Origin: Sinorhizobium terangae
Lineage (GTDB): Bacteria; Pseudomonadota; Alphaproteobacteria; Rhizobiales; Rhizobiaceae
Direction of reading: 5' to 3'
Length of the DNA stretch: 33,092 nt
Assembly: GCF_009601505.1 (NCBI RefSeq)
Contig: NZ_WITC01000086.1
Coordinates: 1-33,092 of the forward strand
In this document: one piece after another, positions 32,129-33,092 of the stretch
Numbering within the stretch: position 1 is the stretch's first letter
Layout: every line of letters begins with the position of its first letter
Made by a program: the position numbers and the translations under genes
The notes under the pieces: generated by a model
What the model was told of the DNA's origin: nothing
The model's input: only the letters and a program-made list of their open reading frames with translations
Database searches by the model: none

Positions 32129-32557
32129 ATGATGGCGCGACCTCTTTCTCTTGATTTACGCCAGCGCGTCGCCGCCGCTTTGGCCGGAGGCATGACGGTG
32201 CGGGCGGCCGCCTTGCGCTTTGGGATATCGGCGGCGACGGCGGTGCGGATCGGCCAGCTCGACCGGTCCGGCCGCGGTTTGGCGCCGGCCAAGATGGGGG
32301 GCCATGTCAAACCCATGCTGCGGGGCGCGGCGGCCGATGAGGTTCACCGCCGACTGGCGGCCAAAACCGATTGGACGGTGCGGGCGCTTGCCGCCGATCT
32401 GAAGGCGGCCGGGATCGATGTCTCGCATGACACCGTTTGGCGGTTTCTGCGCCGCGAAGGCAAGACATTTAAAAAAAACGCTGATCGCCAGCGAGCAGGA
32501 CAGGCCGAAGGTGGCGCGCTTCCGAAGCCGCTGGAAGACCCATCAACATCGACTTGA
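32129..32557 (+). CDS. IS630 transposase, N-terminal part (orfA)
   Basis: 142 residues from the ATG at 32129, which follows GGTGAGGAGG (32113-32122) by 6 nt. The first about 110 residues are a helix-turn-helix DNA-binding region (LSLDLRQRVAAALAGGMTVR, AALRFGISAATAVRI) and a second winged-helix-like unit (VRALAADLKAAGIDVSHDTV). The frame passes an A8 run at 32471-32478 and then reads out of the transposase frame to a stop at 32557. The residues after KTFKK are therefore not family sequence. Losing one A, or a +1 shift, would continue into the catalytic part. Confidence 0.85.
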   Translation: MMARPLSLDLRQRVAAALAGGMTVRAAALRFGISAATAVRIGQLDRSGRGLAPAKMGGHVKPMLRGAAADEVHRRLAAKTDWTVRALAADLKAAGIDVSHDTVWRFLRREGKTFKKNADRQRAGQAEGGALPKPLEDPSTST

Positions 32558-33077
32558 TCCGCGCCGCCTGGTGTTCGTTGACGAAACCTGGGTCAAAACC
32601 AACATGACGCGCAGCCGCGGCTGGTGTCAGCGCGGCCAGCCGCTGATCGCCAGAATACCGCATGGCCATTGGAAGACGCTGACCTTCCTCGCCGGGCTGC
32701 GTCACGACCGCATCGTCGCACCCTTCGTGCTCGACGGCCCGATCAACGGCATTGCCTTCACCGCCTGGGTCGAGCAATGCCTGGCGCCAACCCTCAACCC
32801 CGGGGATATCGTCATCCTCGACAATCTCGGCAGCCACAAGGGCAAGCCGGCGCGCAGCGCCATCCGCGACGCCGGCGCCCATCTGTTCTTCCTGCCGCCC
32901 TACAGCCCCGACCTCAATCCGATCGAGATGATGTTCGCCAAACTCAAGACCCTGCTGCGCAAGGCCGACGAGCGTAGCGTCGAGGCGACATGGCGGCGCG
33001 TCGGCGAAGCTCTCAAGGCGTTCAGCCCGCACGAATGCGCCGCCTATCTCAGGCATGCAGGATACGTTTCAACGTAG
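32418..33077 (+). CDS. IS630 transposase, catalytic part (orfB)
   Basis: The family sequence in this frame begins at the A8 run (KKTLIASEQDRPKVARFRSR) and carries the DDE triad: Asp in VFVDETWVKTN, Asp in VILDNLGSHKG and Glu in SPDLNPIEMMFAKLK. It ends at 33077, 13 bp before the end of the element. The open frame starts at 32418, but the part before the A run is probably not translated separately; fusion with orfA by slippage is expected. All catalytic residues are intact. Confidence 0.85.
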   Translation: MSRMTPFGGFCAAKARHLKKTLIASEQDRPKVARFRSRWKTHQHRLDPRRLVFVDETWVKTNMTRSRGWCQRGQPLIARIPHGHWKTLTFLAGLRHDRIVAPFVLDGPINGIAFTAWVEQCLAPTLNPGDIVILDNLGSHKGKPARSAIRDAGAHLFFLPPYSPDLNPIEMMFAKLKTLLRKADERSVEATWRRVGEALKAFSPHECAAYLRHAGYVST

Positions 33078-33092
33078 GTCTGACAGACTCTA

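Larger units (their letters stand above)
32041..33090 (+). mobile_element. Complete IS630-family insertion sequence (1050 bp)
   Basis: The left end GAGTCGGTCAG (32041-32051) and the right end CTGACAGACTC (33080-33090) are terminal inverted repeats matching at 10 of 11 bases. Both sides are flanked by TA (32039-32040 and 33091-33092), the target duplicated by IS630/Tc1-mariner elements. It encodes a split DDE transposase. Size and organisation resemble known Sinorhizobium IS630 elements of about 1.05 kb; the exact element was not identified. It lies next to the repeat mosaic. Confidence 0.9.

Noticed and set aside
1..33092. CRISPR arrays, tRNA and rRNA genes
   Set aside because: No spaced direct repeats of CRISPR type and no tRNA- or rRNA-like sequences were found; the tandem repeats at 1-600 are coding.

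Overview
The window looks like chromosomal DNA of an alphaproteobacterium of the Rhizobiaceae, most likely Sinorhizobium/Ensifer. I base this on high GC with GC-rich third codon positions, a Usg-family gene, cobalamin genes of the aerobic rhizobial type, a UvrB with long alphaproteobacterial extensions, a BigR-type regulator, and six copies of a roughly 100-bp two-palindrome repeat that matches the RIME (Rhizobium-specific intergenic mosaic element) description. No database was searched, so the genus is an inference.

Layout. 1-766 (-): start of a secreted protein built from 29-30-residue charged repeats, running off the left edge. 1163-3847 (+): polar amino-acid ABC uptake genes (binding protein and two permeases, no ATPase), with a RIME and a terminator after the binding-protein gene. 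4065-8292: Usg, a DUF2270 membrane protein, a TPR-methyltransferase, a hydroxyisobutyrate-dehydrogenase-type oxidoreductase overlapping an AlkD-like repair protein, and an Lrp/AsnC regulator. 8357-9578 (-): a membrane-anchored thermonuclease overlapping a four-cysteine uracil-DNA-glycosylase-type protein. 9860-11820: a PleC/DivJ-type histidine kinase convergent with diacylglycerol kinase. 12097-14148: divergent cobT and cobS (last steps of cobalamin nucleotide-loop assembly), with cobS between two inverted RIMEs. 14337-16937: a DUF1289 protein overlapping a retropepsin-like protease, and an ABC-2 exporter.

17042-19450 (-) looks like a sulfide/persulfide-response locus: tauE-like exporter, then a persulfide-dioxygenase-like gene and bigR behind an AT-rich operator, ending in a 36-codon remnant that resembles the start of a YeeE/YedE transporter. 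19710-21749 (-) holds two envelope lipoproteins: an extensin-C-type putative peptidase and a small lipoprotein with three Kazal-like domains. A C-rich hairpin with an orphan terminator (19510-19647, +) may be an sRNA. 21983-25437: a Cache-domain chemoreceptor, a YciA-like thioesterase with an unknown membrane protein, and a DUF486 protein. 25667-28693: uvrB, with a palindromic repeat read in frame and a triplicated LF-x-K-x2-LD-x-M motif.

Right end: a glycine-rich secreted protein with a possible RpoE2-type promoter, a J-domain protein, a cold-shock protein, a repeat mosaic in which RIMEs sit inside other palindromic repeats (31394-32024), and a complete IS630-family element (32041-33090) flanked by TA, whose transposase is split by a frameshift at an A8 run. 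The most unusual material is the nested repeats, the repeat inside uvrB, the triple Kazal lipoprotein, the decayed sulfur-response operon and the candidate sRNA. I did not find a clearly new multi-gene system.
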